Shown here piece by piece: positions 1 through 9,200 of a stretch of 64,000 bases of DNA. Source of the DNA: Mahella australiensis 50-1 BON. Its GTDB lineage: Bacteria; Bacillota; Clostridia; Mahellales; Mahellaceae. The notes under the pieces were generated by a model, which did no database searches, was not told where the DNA came from, and saw only the letters and a list, made by a program, of their open reading frames with translations. The stretch's first letter is position 1, and each line of letters starts with the position of its first letter. The stretch spans positions 496,001-560,000 of the forward strand of contig NC_015520.1 in the NCBI RefSeq assembly GCF_000213255.1, read 5' to 3'. Both the position numbers and the translations under genes were made by a program.

Positions 1-18
1 AGCAATAGATAGAAGTTA

Positions 19-61
19 CTGCCCAGTATATAAGTTAAGTCGTTGCTTTATAACTGGGCAG
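19..61. other. Imperfect hairpin upstream of the first gene
   Basis: Arms at 19-34 and 46-61 pair over 14 of 16 positions around a core of CTGCCCAGT and ACTGGGCAG. No T-run follows on the + strand. It may be the end of an upstream transcript cut off by the window, or an mRNA processing stem ahead of the binding-protein gene at 99. Confidence 0.4.
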
Positions 62-98
62 CAACGATAAAATAAAAGTTCCGAGGAAGTGTTAAAAC

Positions 99-1769
99 AT
101 GAGCGGAAGAAAGCCTGTAGTTGTTTTGATGTGTATAGTGGCATTGTTGTTGCAGCTTGGCTGCAGTAATTCACTGGACAATGCTGCTATAGAACAGGCA
201 GATGCATATTATAACAGCGATGCCGATTATACGGAGTTTTCACTTTTCGTTATGGATTCAAATCAAGAACCTATAGATCTATCCACTACTGCCGTCGGCA
301 GAAAGGTTTCAGAATTGACCGGGGTTAAATTAAAGACCGAATATATAAGTGGCAGTGATGAGAGAACAAAGGCTAGCTTTATGGTGGCTACCAAAGATTA
401 TCCAGATCTTATAGCCCCGCATAATGAATACGCCACATTCAGGGCTGCTGATGCACTGGTGCCACTGGATGATTATATAGATAAATATGGACAAAATATA
501 AAAAGGATTTACAGCGAACAGGAACTGAATATGTTGAGGGATCCTGTAGATGGTCATATATACTACTTAACGCCATATAGAAAAAATAGTAGGCTTCTTT
601 ATCCTTCGTCGGGCTTTTATCTTCCTATAGCAGTGCTCAGGGGCCTTGGCTGGCCCAAGATCACCTCATTTGATCAATACTTTGAGATAATAAAGAATTA
701 TGTAAGAGCCAATCCTGTCTATAACAGCGAACCGACGATAGGCTTTACCGCATTAACCGATAATTGGAGGATATACACATTGTTTAATGCTCCAAATTAT
801 CTGGCTGGCAATCCTAATACGGGCGGGGTATGGGTCGATGAAAATTATGAGGCACACTCTTTTATGTTGAGCGATTGGGCATATAAGTATTACAAAAAAC
901 TCAATGAATTTTGGAATGAAGGCTTATTGGATAAAGATATGTTTACCCAAAATTATGATGCTTATAAGGCTAAGATAGCATCAGGCAGAGTCATAGGCTT
1001 TTATGATGAGAGATGGCAGATAGAGGATGCAATAGATGTATTGGAAAAACAAAGCGTGTTTGATAGGGTGCCTATAGCTATGCCGGTTGTGTTTGATGGT
1101 GTGGATAACGAGGCATATAATGGTATAAGTGTGATGGGGACGGGTGCTGGCGTGTGTATAACCCGGAATTGTAAAGACCCAGAAACCGCATTTAAGTTTA
1201 TAGATAAAATGGCATCTGAAGAGGTGCTAAAAGTGGTCTATTGGGGATTTGAAGGCGTAGATTATACTGTTCAAAATGGGAAATTTAATTTAACAGAGGG
1301 ACAACTTAGACGAATAAATGATCCGGATTATGTACACAAAAGAGGGTTGGGTTCTTTCTGGTTATTTCCTCACCCGGATGGAGGGGCTAAGTTCTCCGAT
1401 GGCAACTACGTATTTCCTCAAGACACGGTAGAATATATGGATTATAAGTATAAAGACTATGAAAAAGAAGTATTGGAGGCATATAAGTTAACGAGTATGG
1501 CTGATCTTATGGCGCCACCTTTGGAGACACCTTATGGTTTCGTTTGGGATATACCTATACCTGACAGTGAACCTGAGATAAAAGCTGCAAACCAGAAGGC
1601 TTCTGACATAGCTCGGAAGTATATAGCTCGTTTAATAATGTCTACTCCCGAACAATACGATCTATTGTGGCAGGAATACGCCAACAAAATGAAGGATGCT
1701 GGGTATAATATGGCTGATGAATTTCTCACTGAAGAAATAAGGCGAAGGATAGCCGAGCGCAATAAATGA
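99..1769 (+). CDS. Extracellular solute-binding lipoprotein (sugar ABC type)
   Basis: 556 aa. The N-terminus has a basic stretch, a hydrophobic core and a lipobox ending LQLGCS at about residue 23, so it should be a lipoprotein on the outer face of the membrane. The rest looks like a family 1 solute-binding protein for oligosaccharides: residues around 45-100 resemble the start of lobe 1, and a late segment (CKDPETAFKFIDKMAS) is typical of this fold. A GAGGAAG ribosome site precedes the ATG. It lies 19 bp before a YesM-type kinase, and no permease gene follows. Its permeases may lie upstream outside the window, or the protein may present ligand to the kinase. The substrate is not determinable from sequence. 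Confidence 0.85.
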   Translation: MSGRKPVVVLMCIVALLLQLGCSNSLDNAAIEQADAYYNSDADYTEFSLFVMDSNQEPIDLSTTAVGRKVSELTGVKLKTEYISGSDERTKASFMVATKDYPDLIAPHNEYATFRAADALVPLDDYIDKYGQNIKRIYSEQELNMLRDPVDGHIYYLTPYRKNSRLLYPSSGFYLPIAVLRGLGWPKITSFDQYFEIIKNYVRANPVYNSEPTIGFTALTDNWRIYTLFNAPNYLAGNPNTGGVWVDENYEAHSFMLSDWAYKYYKKLNEFWNEGLLDKDMFTQNYDAYKAKIASGRVIGFYDERWQIEDAIDVLEKQSVFDRVPIAMPVVFDGVDNEAYNGISVMGTGAGVCITRNCKDPETAFKFIDKMASEEVLKVVYWGFEGVDYTVQNGKFNLTEGQLRRINDPDYVHKRGLGSFWLFPHPDGGAKFSDGNYVFPQDTVEYMDYKYKDYEKEVLEAYKLTSMADLMAPPLETPYGFVWDIPIPDSEPEIKAANQKASDIARKYIARLIMSTPEQYDLLWQEYANKMKDAGYNMADEFLTEEIRRRIAERNK

Positions 1770-1788
1770 GCGCAGGTGGATGGTATAA

Positions 1789-3573
1789 ATGATAAAAAAA
1801 GCAATTAAATTTTTTGGGCTAGATAATATAAAAGTCAAAAATAAACTGCTTTTAATATATGTTCTATGTGTGCTGTTGCCCATAGTAGCCACGGATTATG
1901 TATTTTTCAATTATACTAAAGCCCAGGTCGAACAGCAGCAGCTTCAACAATATAAGGCATCGTTACAGCGCCTAAGCCTTGCAATAAATAAGCAATTCGA
2001 AGATGCTGTTTATTTAGCTTACAACATAATGACCGATCGCAGATTGAATGATTGCCTTGAACGCCAGTACCGATCGCTCGATGAATTTTACGACATATAC
2101 GATGATTACATGAGGGATATGCTCCAAACAAATACGTATATGCTGAACCAGATAGATTCTATAACTATATATACAAGTAATACCACTATACCGGAAAGCA
2201 CGGGATATAAACATTTGCCAATAAATGTCCAAGATGAGGAATGGTATAGCTATGCTGTGGAGGATCCATACAGCTTTTCGATCGTCAGTTACTATCAAGA
2301 CGGCCACTGGTATGTGAGCCTGATAAAGGATCTTAATTATTATAAGAGGAGTAATATACAGAAAATATTAAAAATTAATTTCAAACATTCTGAGTTTATC
2401 GACATGTTGAAATCGGAAAAGCAAGAAGGCATAGTATGTGTTATAGACGGTTTCAATAAAATTATTTATTCCAATGATGATAAATATAATAATGGATTCT
2501 ATACACTAAATGATATACATACAGGCAGTGATGATAGTGTATTGGAACAGGATTTGGATAAGTCAATAGGGATGGGTTTATGGAAGATGATAAAAATAGT
2601 AAATGATGAAGACATAGCGGCAGCTATGGTACAACCTACAAGATTCATATTTATGTTGGCGCTTTTAAATCTTATTATAGCATCTGCAGCCATATACGCT
2701 TTATCGTATTCTTTGGAATATAGAATTGATATTGTTCATTCTCATATAAAAAGGGTAAGACATCAGCGTTTTGATATCATAGAATGTGATGAGGGAAAGG
2801 ACGAGATAGGGGATCTTATAAGGGAGTTTAATAGGATGGCATCTACTATTGAAAGCCTTATAAGGGATGTATATGAAGCTGATCTGCAAAAGAAGAACAT
2901 TGAGGTTGAGAAAAAGCAGGCTATGATAAATGCCCTGCAAAGTCAAATAGACCCGCATTTTCTTTTCAATACACTGGAAAGTATACGCATGAGGAGCGTT
3001 GTTAAGGGTGAAGCTGAAACGGCGCAGATGATTAAGTACTTATCTAAGATTTTCAGACGTATACTGAGTTGGGGGAACGACAATGTTACTATAAAAGAGG
3101 AATTGGATTATATAAAGTATTTTTTAGAGATACAAAAATACAGATTTGGCAATAAACTAAACTATAAAATGCATGTGGACGAAGATGTTTTGAATTATAT
3201 CATCCCTAAAATGGTCATACAACCGTTTGTAGAGAATGCGTGTATACACGGTATAGAAGGCAGCAGCGACAATGGATTGGTCATCGTAGAGATAAAAAAA
3301 TCCAATTCTTTTGTTGTTTTTACAATAAAAGATAATGGCATAGGGATGAGCGAGCATACGCTTAATAGTATTTACACAAGCCTAGGGGAGATAGAGAATA
3401 TTTCAGGCAGTGTAGGAATAAAAAATGCATATAGAAGGTTAAAGCTTTTGTATGGCGACGACTTTAGATTTCGCATGGACAGCCAGTGCAATGTGGGCAC
3501 TGTCGTAACTTTGATGATTGGCACAGACAAATTAGCGGGATTTCAAAATGGGGAGGTTGAGCAGAATGTATAA
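1789..3573 (+). CDS. YesM-type sensor histidine kinase
   Basis: 594 aa membrane kinase of the LytS/YesM group. TM1 lies at about residues 18-40, an extracellular sensing region of roughly 240 residues follows, and TM2 is at about 285-307. A HAMP-like linker then leads to a His_kinase domain with the phospho-acceptor H390 in IDPHFLFNTLES. The ATP-binding domain has an N-box (IQPFVENACIHG) and a G-box (IKDNGIGMS). The stop codon overlaps the start of the next gene, its probable partner response regulator. Such pairs normally sense extracellular sugars and switch on adjacent ABC transporter genes. Confidence 0.92.
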   Translation: MIKKAIKFFGLDNIKVKNKLLLIYVLCVLLPIVATDYVFFNYTKAQVEQQQLQQYKASLQRLSLAINKQFEDAVYLAYNIMTDRRLNDCLERQYRSLDEFYDIYDDYMRDMLQTNTYMLNQIDSITIYTSNTTIPESTGYKHLPINVQDEEWYSYAVEDPYSFSIVSYYQDGHWYVSLIKDLNYYKRSNIQKILKINFKHSEFIDMLKSEKQEGIVCVIDGFNKIIYSNDDKYNNGFYTLNDIHTGSDDSVLEQDLDKSIGMGLWKMIKIVNDEDIAAAMVQPTRFIFMLALLNLIIASAAIYALSYSLEYRIDIVHSHIKRVRHQRFDIIECDEGKDEIGDLIREFNRMASTIESLIRDVYEADLQKKNIEVEKKQAMINALQSQIDPHFLFNTLESIRMRSVVKGEAETAQMIKYLSKIFRRILSWGNDNVTIKEELDYIKYFLEIQKYRFGNKLNYKMHVDEDVLNYIIPKMVIQPFVENACIHGIEGSSDNGLVIVEIKKSNSFVVFTIKDNGIGMSEHTLNSIYTSLGEIENISGSVGIKNAYRRLKLLYGDDFRFRMDSQCNVGTVVTLMIGTDKLAGFQNGEVEQNV

Positions 3574-4330
3574 GGTAATGATAGTAGACGATGAACCTTA
3601 CGTACGCGAAGGTTTAAAAGCTATAATCGAATGGGAACGTTATGGCTTTCAGATATGTTATGAATCGGAAAATGGTATTGATGCCATAAATAAAGTGAAA
3701 CAGGAGAGGCCGGATCTTGTTATAGCGGATATAAAAATGCCTAGGATGAATGGCTTGGATATGATAAAATACTGTAGAGAAATGCTTGATGTACACGCAC
3801 AATATATATTGCTCACCGGATATGGTGAATTTGAGTATGCCAGGCAAGCTATACGCCTTGGCGTGGCCAGATACTTGTTAAAACCCGTGGATGAAGATGA
3901 GCTGATAGAGGCGCTGGCAGATATAGCACGAGAAATTAAGCGACAACGCAAAGCCAATGTAATTAACTTTAACAAGACAGTTTATACGGGAAGCAGAGAA
4001 GCTATATGCTCTGATGATATAATGGATAGAGTGGAAGAATATATAAGAAATCATTTTAATGAGGATTTAAACTTAAAAAACATAGCTGATCGTTTTTATG
4101 TTAATTCTGTATATTTAGGGCAGCTATTTAGGAAACACTTCGGCCTTTACTTTAAGGACTATTTACATAGGCTGCGCATGGAAGAAGCTAAAAAACTTTT
4201 AAAGGGCACCGAACTTAAAGTATATGAAATAGCTGCTGCAGTAGGATACAGCGATCCAAATTATTTTGTGAGCAAATTTAAAAAGATTACGCAATACACA
4301 CCATTGGAATATAGGGAGCATGTACTATAA
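3566..4330 (+). CDS. YesN-type response regulator with AraC DNA-binding domain
   Basis: 254 aa. I start it at ATG 3566 rather than the in-frame ATG 3548, because a GGGAGG ribosome site at 3551-3556 sits 9 nt before 3566 and the protein then begins directly with the receiver strand MYKVMIVDDEP. The receiver domain spans about residues 1-120 with phospho-acceptor D55 in VIADIKMP. A linker leads to two AraC-type helix-turn-helix motifs at about 155-254 (IADRFYVNSVYLGQLFRKHF and IAAAVGYSDPNYFVSKFKK). It overlaps the kinase gene by 8 bp, so the two are translationally coupled. It is the likely activator of the flanking sugar-transport genes. Confidence 0.93.
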   Translation: MYKVMIVDDEPYVREGLKAIIEWERYGFQICYESENGIDAINKVKQERPDLVIADIKMPRMNGLDMIKYCREMLDVHAQYILLTGYGEFEYARQAIRLGVARYLLKPVDEDELIEALADIAREIKRQRKANVINFNKTVYTGSREAICSDDIMDRVEEYIRNHFNEDLNLKNIADRFYVNSVYLGQLFRKHFGLYFKDYLHRLRMEEAKKLLKGTELKVYEIAAAVGYSDPNYFVSKFKKITQYTPLEYREHVL

Positions 4331-4345
4331 AGATCTTTAATTTTC

Positions 4346-4385
4346 AAAGGACTTTATAAACTTTTTCTAGTTTATAAAGTCCTTT
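4346..4385 (+). terminator. Strong hairpin terminator after the YesMN operon
   Basis: A perfect 17-bp stem (arms 4346-4362 and 4369-4385) with a 6-nt loop, followed by the AT-rich run ATTATTCTATAAT. It separates the kinase/regulator operon from the next transport module. The downstream T-run is interrupted, so termination efficiency is uncertain. Confidence 0.7.
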
Positions 4386-4455
4386 ATTATTCTATAATAT
4401 TACTAGATTTATTAATCAAATTGGCCAAAAACTTAAAGTTGCGTAGGGGGCGAGA

Positions 4456-7368
4456 ATGATGAGCTTGGGAAGAGCAACGAAAATAGCTGTTATTTTGATT
4501 CTGTTGGCTTTTTCATTAACGATATCTAACTTCATAGTTCCGCAAGCCAATGTTTCAAAGGCGCAGGATGAGGATGGACAAGGATTCACAGTAGGAAATA
4601 TAAGAGATGATTATGAAGTATATCTGTCCGAATATAAAAATGCACCGCGTCCGCAAGAGAGCATAAACATAAGCGCAACCGATTTTATCGATGCCAATCC
4701 AACTGTCGAAGTAGTGACGGGTCTGGGTAATACCCCGGCTAAAGCGGTTAAAACGGGAGAAGAGGGTTACATCGAGTGGGACGTAAATATTGAAACCGCC
4801 GGGTTGTATAACATCAAAATCGAGTATTATCCTATCCAAGGAAGAGGCTCATCTATTGAAAGAGAATTGTGGATAAACGGCCGATTGCCGTTTTTTGGGG
4901 CCAGTCATCTTACGTTTTCGCGTATATGGGCTGATGAAGGGGATGTAAAGCAGGATAACCGAGGTAACGATATACGTCCAAGTCAGATAGAGGCTCCTAG
5001 ATGGCAATGGAGCTATCTCTGGGATTACATGGGATATTATAATGAGCCTTATTATTTTTATTTCAAAGCTGGGAAAAACACTGTGAGGCTGGTATCTGTA
5101 AAAGAGCCTATGGCTATAAAATCAATTACTATAGAGCAGGCCCCTAAAAGTTTGCCTTATGAACAAATAGCTGCTGCATATGAACAGCAAGGGTATAAAA
5201 ACTATGAGGGAAAACCTATCAAAATTCAGGGGGAGGATGCCTATTTAAAATCTGATCCTACGTTGTACCCCTTAAATGACAGAGCATCGCCTACTACTGA
5301 GCCGTATGACCCTTCTAAAATACGTTTGAATACAATAGGCGGATACAGATGGAACCTACCAGGTCAGTGGATTATGTGGGAGATTGATGTGCCTGAAGAC
5401 GGATTGTACAGGTTGGCCTTCAAAGTAAGACAGAATATGGTTAGGGGCTCGTTTAGCAATAGGCGGCTTTTAATCGACGAAAAAGTGCCGTTTGACGAAG
5501 CGGGGGATTTAAAATTCGAATATAAAAACGACTGGGTAATGTATGAACTAACCAAAAACGCTCAGCCATGTCTATTTTACTTGACAAAAGGCAAACATGA
5601 AGTAAAACTTGAGGTTACGCTGGGTGATTTAGCGGAAATTATACGTACTATAGAATCCAGCTTATATCAGCTTAATGAGGCTTATAGAAAAATAATAATG
5701 GTAACCACCCCTACGCCGGATCCTTACAGGGATTATCAATTAGACCTGCAAATACCTGATGTGATAAAGGAACTGGATAAGCAAGGGAATATAATAGATG
5801 AGATGGCGCAGCAGCTCATAGCTTATACCGGCCAAAGAGGCTCTCAAAGCGCCATACTTTATCGTTTATCTTATCAACTGAAAGACATGGCGAGAAGGCC
5901 TGATAGAATTCCCAGGATGCTTAACGATTTCAAGACCAACATAGGAAGCTTGGGTACATGGATACTTTCGGCCAGGGAACAGCCATTGGAGATAGATTAT
6001 ATTTGGCTTGGTTCTCCTACTAAGCAGCTTCCAGAAGTTGGCACGAGTTTAGGACAAAAGGCGCTTCATGAAACGAGGGCACTTATAGCATCCTTTACCG
6101 AGGATTATAACAGCGTAGGTAATGTATATGGCGGGGAGGCTTTGAAGGTGTGGATCCAGACCGGTAGAGATCAGGCCCAGGTATTAAAGCAGATTATAGA
6201 CGACACATTTACGCCACAAACTGGTGTACCTGTAAATCTGGAGCTGGTACAACCAGGTACGCTGCTGCCTGCTGTCGTGGCAAATATAGGGCCGGACGTG
6301 GCATTGCAATTGGGCATTAGCGATCCTGTTAACTTTGCTACCCGTCATGCCGCTATAGATCTGACGCAATTTGATGAATTTGATGAAGTGGCGAAACGCT
6401 TTCATGACAGCGCTCTGGTACCATATGAATTTAATGACGGTGTTTTTGCTCTTCCGGAAACGCAAAGTTTCCCCATGTTGTTTTATAGAACTGATATACT
6501 AGATGAACTGAATTTACAGGTACCACAGACGTGGCAAAATGTTTTTAACATACTGCCAGTTATACAAAAGAATCATATGGATTTCGGGATTCCTATATCT
6601 ACTACACAAACACCCGGTGCCGGCATGACGTCATTTACGATGTTTTTATATCAGATGGGGGGTAAACTCTATAAGGAAGACGGTATAGCCACCGCACTAG
6701 ATGAGGAGGAAGCTATCGAAGCGTTTAAGATGTGGACGGAGCTCTATGTGAATTACAAATTTCCGGTGCAGTATGATTTCGCTAATAGATTTAGAATAGG
6801 GGAAATGCCTATAGGTATAGCCGATTATCAGACATATAACTTTTTATCGGTGTTTGCCCCTGAAATAAGAGGGTTATGGGATTTTGCGCCAGTACCGGGA
6901 ACGGAAAAACTGGATGGCTCTATCGATCGATCGGTACCAAGCGGTGGTACGGCGGCTATGATGGTAAGAGGCGTAAAAGATAAAAATGCAGCGTGGGAGT
7001 TTTTGAAATGGTGGACTAGCACTGAGACTCAGGAGCGTTTTGGCAGGGAAATGGAAAGCCTGTTGGGTGCAGCAGGAAGATATCCTACTGCCAATATAGA
7101 AGCTTTAGAGAAATTACCGTGGCCGGTTAAGGATTACAAGAACCTTATGGCACAATGGCAGTGGGTTAAAGGTAATCCCGAAGTGCCTGGCGGGTATTTT
7201 ACGCCAAGGCATCTTGACAATGCATTTAGAGAGGTTATATACAGTGGAGAAGATCCAAGGGAAACTATACTCGATTATGTCCGAGTTATAAATGATGAGA
7301 TTACCAACAAGCGCATCGAATTCGGCTTACCGACGCTCGAAGATTTGAAAGATAAGACGGGAAGGTGA
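4456..7368 (+). CDS. Giant solute-binding protein with two N-terminal beta-sandwich domains
   Basis: 970 aa, about twice the usual size for a sugar-binding protein. A signal sequence or membrane anchor covers residues 1-36, with no clear lipobox Cys. Two repeated modules follow, at about 75-230 and 255-410. Each has a W-x-(V/I)-x(3-4)-G-L-Y core (EWDVNIETAGLYNIKIEYY; MWEIDVPEDGLYRLAFKVR) and ends in a KAGKNTVRLVS or TKGKHEVKLEV strand, which resembles CBM6/35-type carbohydrate-binding sandwiches. A helical linker at about 430-540 leads to a C-terminal solute-binding fold at about 555-960. It heads an operon with permeases 4 bp downstream. Inference: surface capture of a polymer or long oligosaccharide before delivery to the permeases. 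ATG 4456 and 4459 are adjacent alternatives; AGGGGG lies just upstream. Confidence 0.85.
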   Translation: MMSLGRATKIAVILILLAFSLTISNFIVPQANVSKAQDEDGQGFTVGNIRDDYEVYLSEYKNAPRPQESINISATDFIDANPTVEVVTGLGNTPAKAVKTGEEGYIEWDVNIETAGLYNIKIEYYPIQGRGSSIERELWINGRLPFFGASHLTFSRIWADEGDVKQDNRGNDIRPSQIEAPRWQWSYLWDYMGYYNEPYYFYFKAGKNTVRLVSVKEPMAIKSITIEQAPKSLPYEQIAAAYEQQGYKNYEGKPIKIQGEDAYLKSDPTLYPLNDRASPTTEPYDPSKIRLNTIGGYRWNLPGQWIMWEIDVPEDGLYRLAFKVRQNMVRGSFSNRRLLIDEKVPFDEAGDLKFEYKNDWVMYELTKNAQPCLFYLTKGKHEVKLEVTLGDLAEIIRTIESSLYQLNEAYRKIIMVTTPTPDPYRDYQLDLQIPDVIKELDKQGNIIDEMAQQLIAYTGQRGSQSAILYRLSYQLKDMARRPDRIPRMLNDFKTNIGSLGTWILSAREQPLEIDYIWLGSPTKQLPEVGTSLGQKALHETRALIASFTEDYNSVGNVYGGEALKVWIQTGRDQAQVLKQIIDDTFTPQTGVPVNLELVQPGTLLPAVVANIGPDVALQLGISDPVNFATRHAAIDLTQFDEFDEVAKRFHDSALVPYEFNDGVFALPETQSFPMLFYRTDILDELNLQVPQTWQNVFNILPVIQKNHMDFGIPISTTQTPGAGMTSFTMFLYQMGGKLYKEDGIATALDEEEAIEAFKMWTELYVNYKFPVQYDFANRFRIGEMPIGIADYQTYNFLSVFAPEIRGLWDFAPVPGTEKLDGSIDRSVPSGGTAAMMVRGVKDKNAAWEFLKWWTSTETQERFGREMESLLGAAGRYPTANIEALEKLPWPVKDYKNLMAQWQWVKGNPEVPGGYFTPRHLDNAFREVIYSGEDPRETILDYVRVINDEITNKRIEFGLPTLEDLKDKTGR

Positions 7369-7372
7369 TAGA

Positions 7373-8314
7373 ATGGCTGCTAATGTTATGCCTAGCATAA
7401 AGACCTCGTTTAAAACCAGGATGAGCAATGCGTGGTTAGAGGCGAAGAAAAATAAAATTTCATATATATTTCTCGCACCATATGCAATAATATTTGCTAT
7501 ATTTACTATAGTACCAGTGCTAACTTCTATCGGTTTGAGTTTCACTTATTATAATATACTTGAGCCACCCAAATGGGTTGGATTTCAGAATTACATAAAT
7601 TTGCTTTTGGATGATGAAGTATTTTTAATAGCTATTAAAAATACATTTATATTTGCAGCTATAACCGGGCCCATAGGATATTTCGCCGCCCTGTTTTTCG
7701 CATGGATGATAAATGAGCTCCCACCCAAGATAAGGGCGATAATGGTAGTGATATTCTATGCCCCTACCATCTCTGGGCAGGCATATGTGGTGTGGAATAC
7801 ATTATTCAGCGGAGATGCTTATGGTTATATAAATGGCTTACTTATCAATTTGGGCATTATATATGAGCCAATTCAGTGGCTTACCGATCCAGCATATATG
7901 AAAACAGCTGCTATAATAGTAGTACTATGGATGAGCTTGGGAACAGGCTTTTTGGCATTTGTAGCAGGGCTGCAAGGGATAGATAATACACTTTATGAGG
8001 CAGGATATGTAGATGGTATTCAAAACAGGTGGCAAGAATTATGGTATATAACGTTGCCTTCTATGAAACCACAGCTACTGTTCGGTGCTGTGATGTCCAT
8101 TACGTCATCATTTGCCATACACGAAGTGTTAGTACCGTTAGTCGGTTTTCCGAGCACGGACTATGCTGCGCACACTGTAGTATCACATTTGGTAGACTAT
8201 GGGAATATAAGATTCGAGATGGGGTATGCCTCAGCTATAGCTACGTTGCTATTTATAGCGATGGTGGGCACTAACCAAATAGTCCAGCGACTATTAAGAA
8301 AGGTAGGTAGCTGA
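7373..8314 (+). CDS. Sugar ABC transporter permease (MalF/UgpA type)
   Basis: 313 aa with about six membrane segments; the first is at about residues 30-55 (SYIFLAPYAIIFAIFTIVPV). The cytoplasmic EAA loop that contacts the ATPase is visible near residue 208 (YEAGYVDGIQNRWQELWYI followed by TLPSMKP). It starts 4 bp after the giant binding protein and ends 1 bp before the second permease. The two should form a heterodimeric CUT1 channel. No ATPase is encoded nearby, as is common for Firmicute CUT1 systems that share an MsmX-like ATPase. Confidence 0.93.
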   Translation: MAANVMPSIKTSFKTRMSNAWLEAKKNKISYIFLAPYAIIFAIFTIVPVLTSIGLSFTYYNILEPPKWVGFQNYINLLLDDEVFLIAIKNTFIFAAITGPIGYFAALFFAWMINELPPKIRAIMVVIFYAPTISGQAYVVWNTLFSGDAYGYINGLLINLGIIYEPIQWLTDPAYMKTAAIIVVLWMSLGTGFLAFVAGLQGIDNTLYEAGYVDGIQNRWQELWYITLPSMKPQLLFGAVMSITSSFAIHEVLVPLVGFPSTDYAAHTVVSHLVDYGNIRFEMGYASAIATLLFIAMVGTNQIVQRLLRKVGS

Positions 8315-8315
8315 T

Positions 8316-9185
8316 ATGGCTAAAATAAAGGTCAAAGCAAGGCAAAGGAAACCTAATCGCTCTCTGGGCGGCGATATAACAAATATAGTGATACTGGTGT
8401 TGTTCGGCTTATTTTTTGCCATGCCGCTGATATATGCCATATCCAATGCTTTTAAGCCTTTGGACGAAATATTTCTGTTTCCGCCGCGTTTTTTTGTAAG
8501 GAATCCTTCTCTGGAAAATTTTCAAGATCTATTTATATTGATGCAACAATCATGGGTTCCTTTTTCCAGGTATATATTGAATACCGTATTTATAACGGCT
8601 GTAGGAACTGTTGGCCACGTGATAATAGCATCTATGGCGGCTTATGTCTTGGCAAAGCATAAATTCCCAGGTAGGATTCTATTTTTCAATATAGTAGTAC
8701 TGTCGCTCATGTTTTCTTACCACGTTACTGCTATACCGAGCTACCTTACCATGTCGTTTTTGGGTTGGATAGATACCTATTATGCCATAATAGTACCTCA
8801 ACTGGCATATTCCCTCGGCTTATTTTTGATGAAGCAATTCATGGAACAGATACCCGATTCCCTGTTAGAAGCGGCTAGGATAGACGGTGCCAGTGAATTC
8901 CGTGTATTCTGGCAGATAGCTATGCCTACGGTTAAACCGGCATGGCTCACGCTGGTTATATTTGTATTTCAAAACTTATGGAATACGACGGGCGGCACCT
9001 ATATATACAGAGAAGAGTTAAAAACGCTACCTTATGCATTGCAACAGATACTGGCGGGTGGTATAGCAAGGGCAGGCGTAGCAGCTGCTGTGGCTTTGCT
9101 TATGATGAGCGTTCCTATAATGCTATTTATACTGACGCAGAGCAATATAATTCAGACTATGACCACATCGGGTATAAAGGAATGA
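8316..9185 (+). CDS. Sugar ABC transporter permease (MalG type)
   Basis: 289 aa with about six membrane helices. The first follows a basic N-terminus at about residues 24-46. The EAA loop reads LLEAARIDGASEFRVFWQIA followed by MPTVKPA at about residues 183-210. Its start lies 1 bp after the stop of the upstream permease, so the genes are translationally coupled. It should be the second half of the channel fed by the giant binding protein. Confidence 0.93.
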   Translation: MAKIKVKARQRKPNRSLGGDITNIVILVLFGLFFAMPLIYAISNAFKPLDEIFLFPPRFFVRNPSLENFQDLFILMQQSWVPFSRYILNTVFITAVGTVGHVIIASMAAYVLAKHKFPGRILFFNIVVLSLMFSYHVTAIPSYLTMSFLGWIDTYYAIIVPQLAYSLGLFLMKQFMEQIPDSLLEAARIDGASEFRVFWQIAMPTVKPAWLTLVIFVFQNLWNTTGGTYIYREELKTLPYALQQILAGGIARAGVAAAVALLMMSVPIMLFILTQSNIIQTMTTSGIKE

Positions 9186-9200
9186 AGGAGGGGTGCGGAT

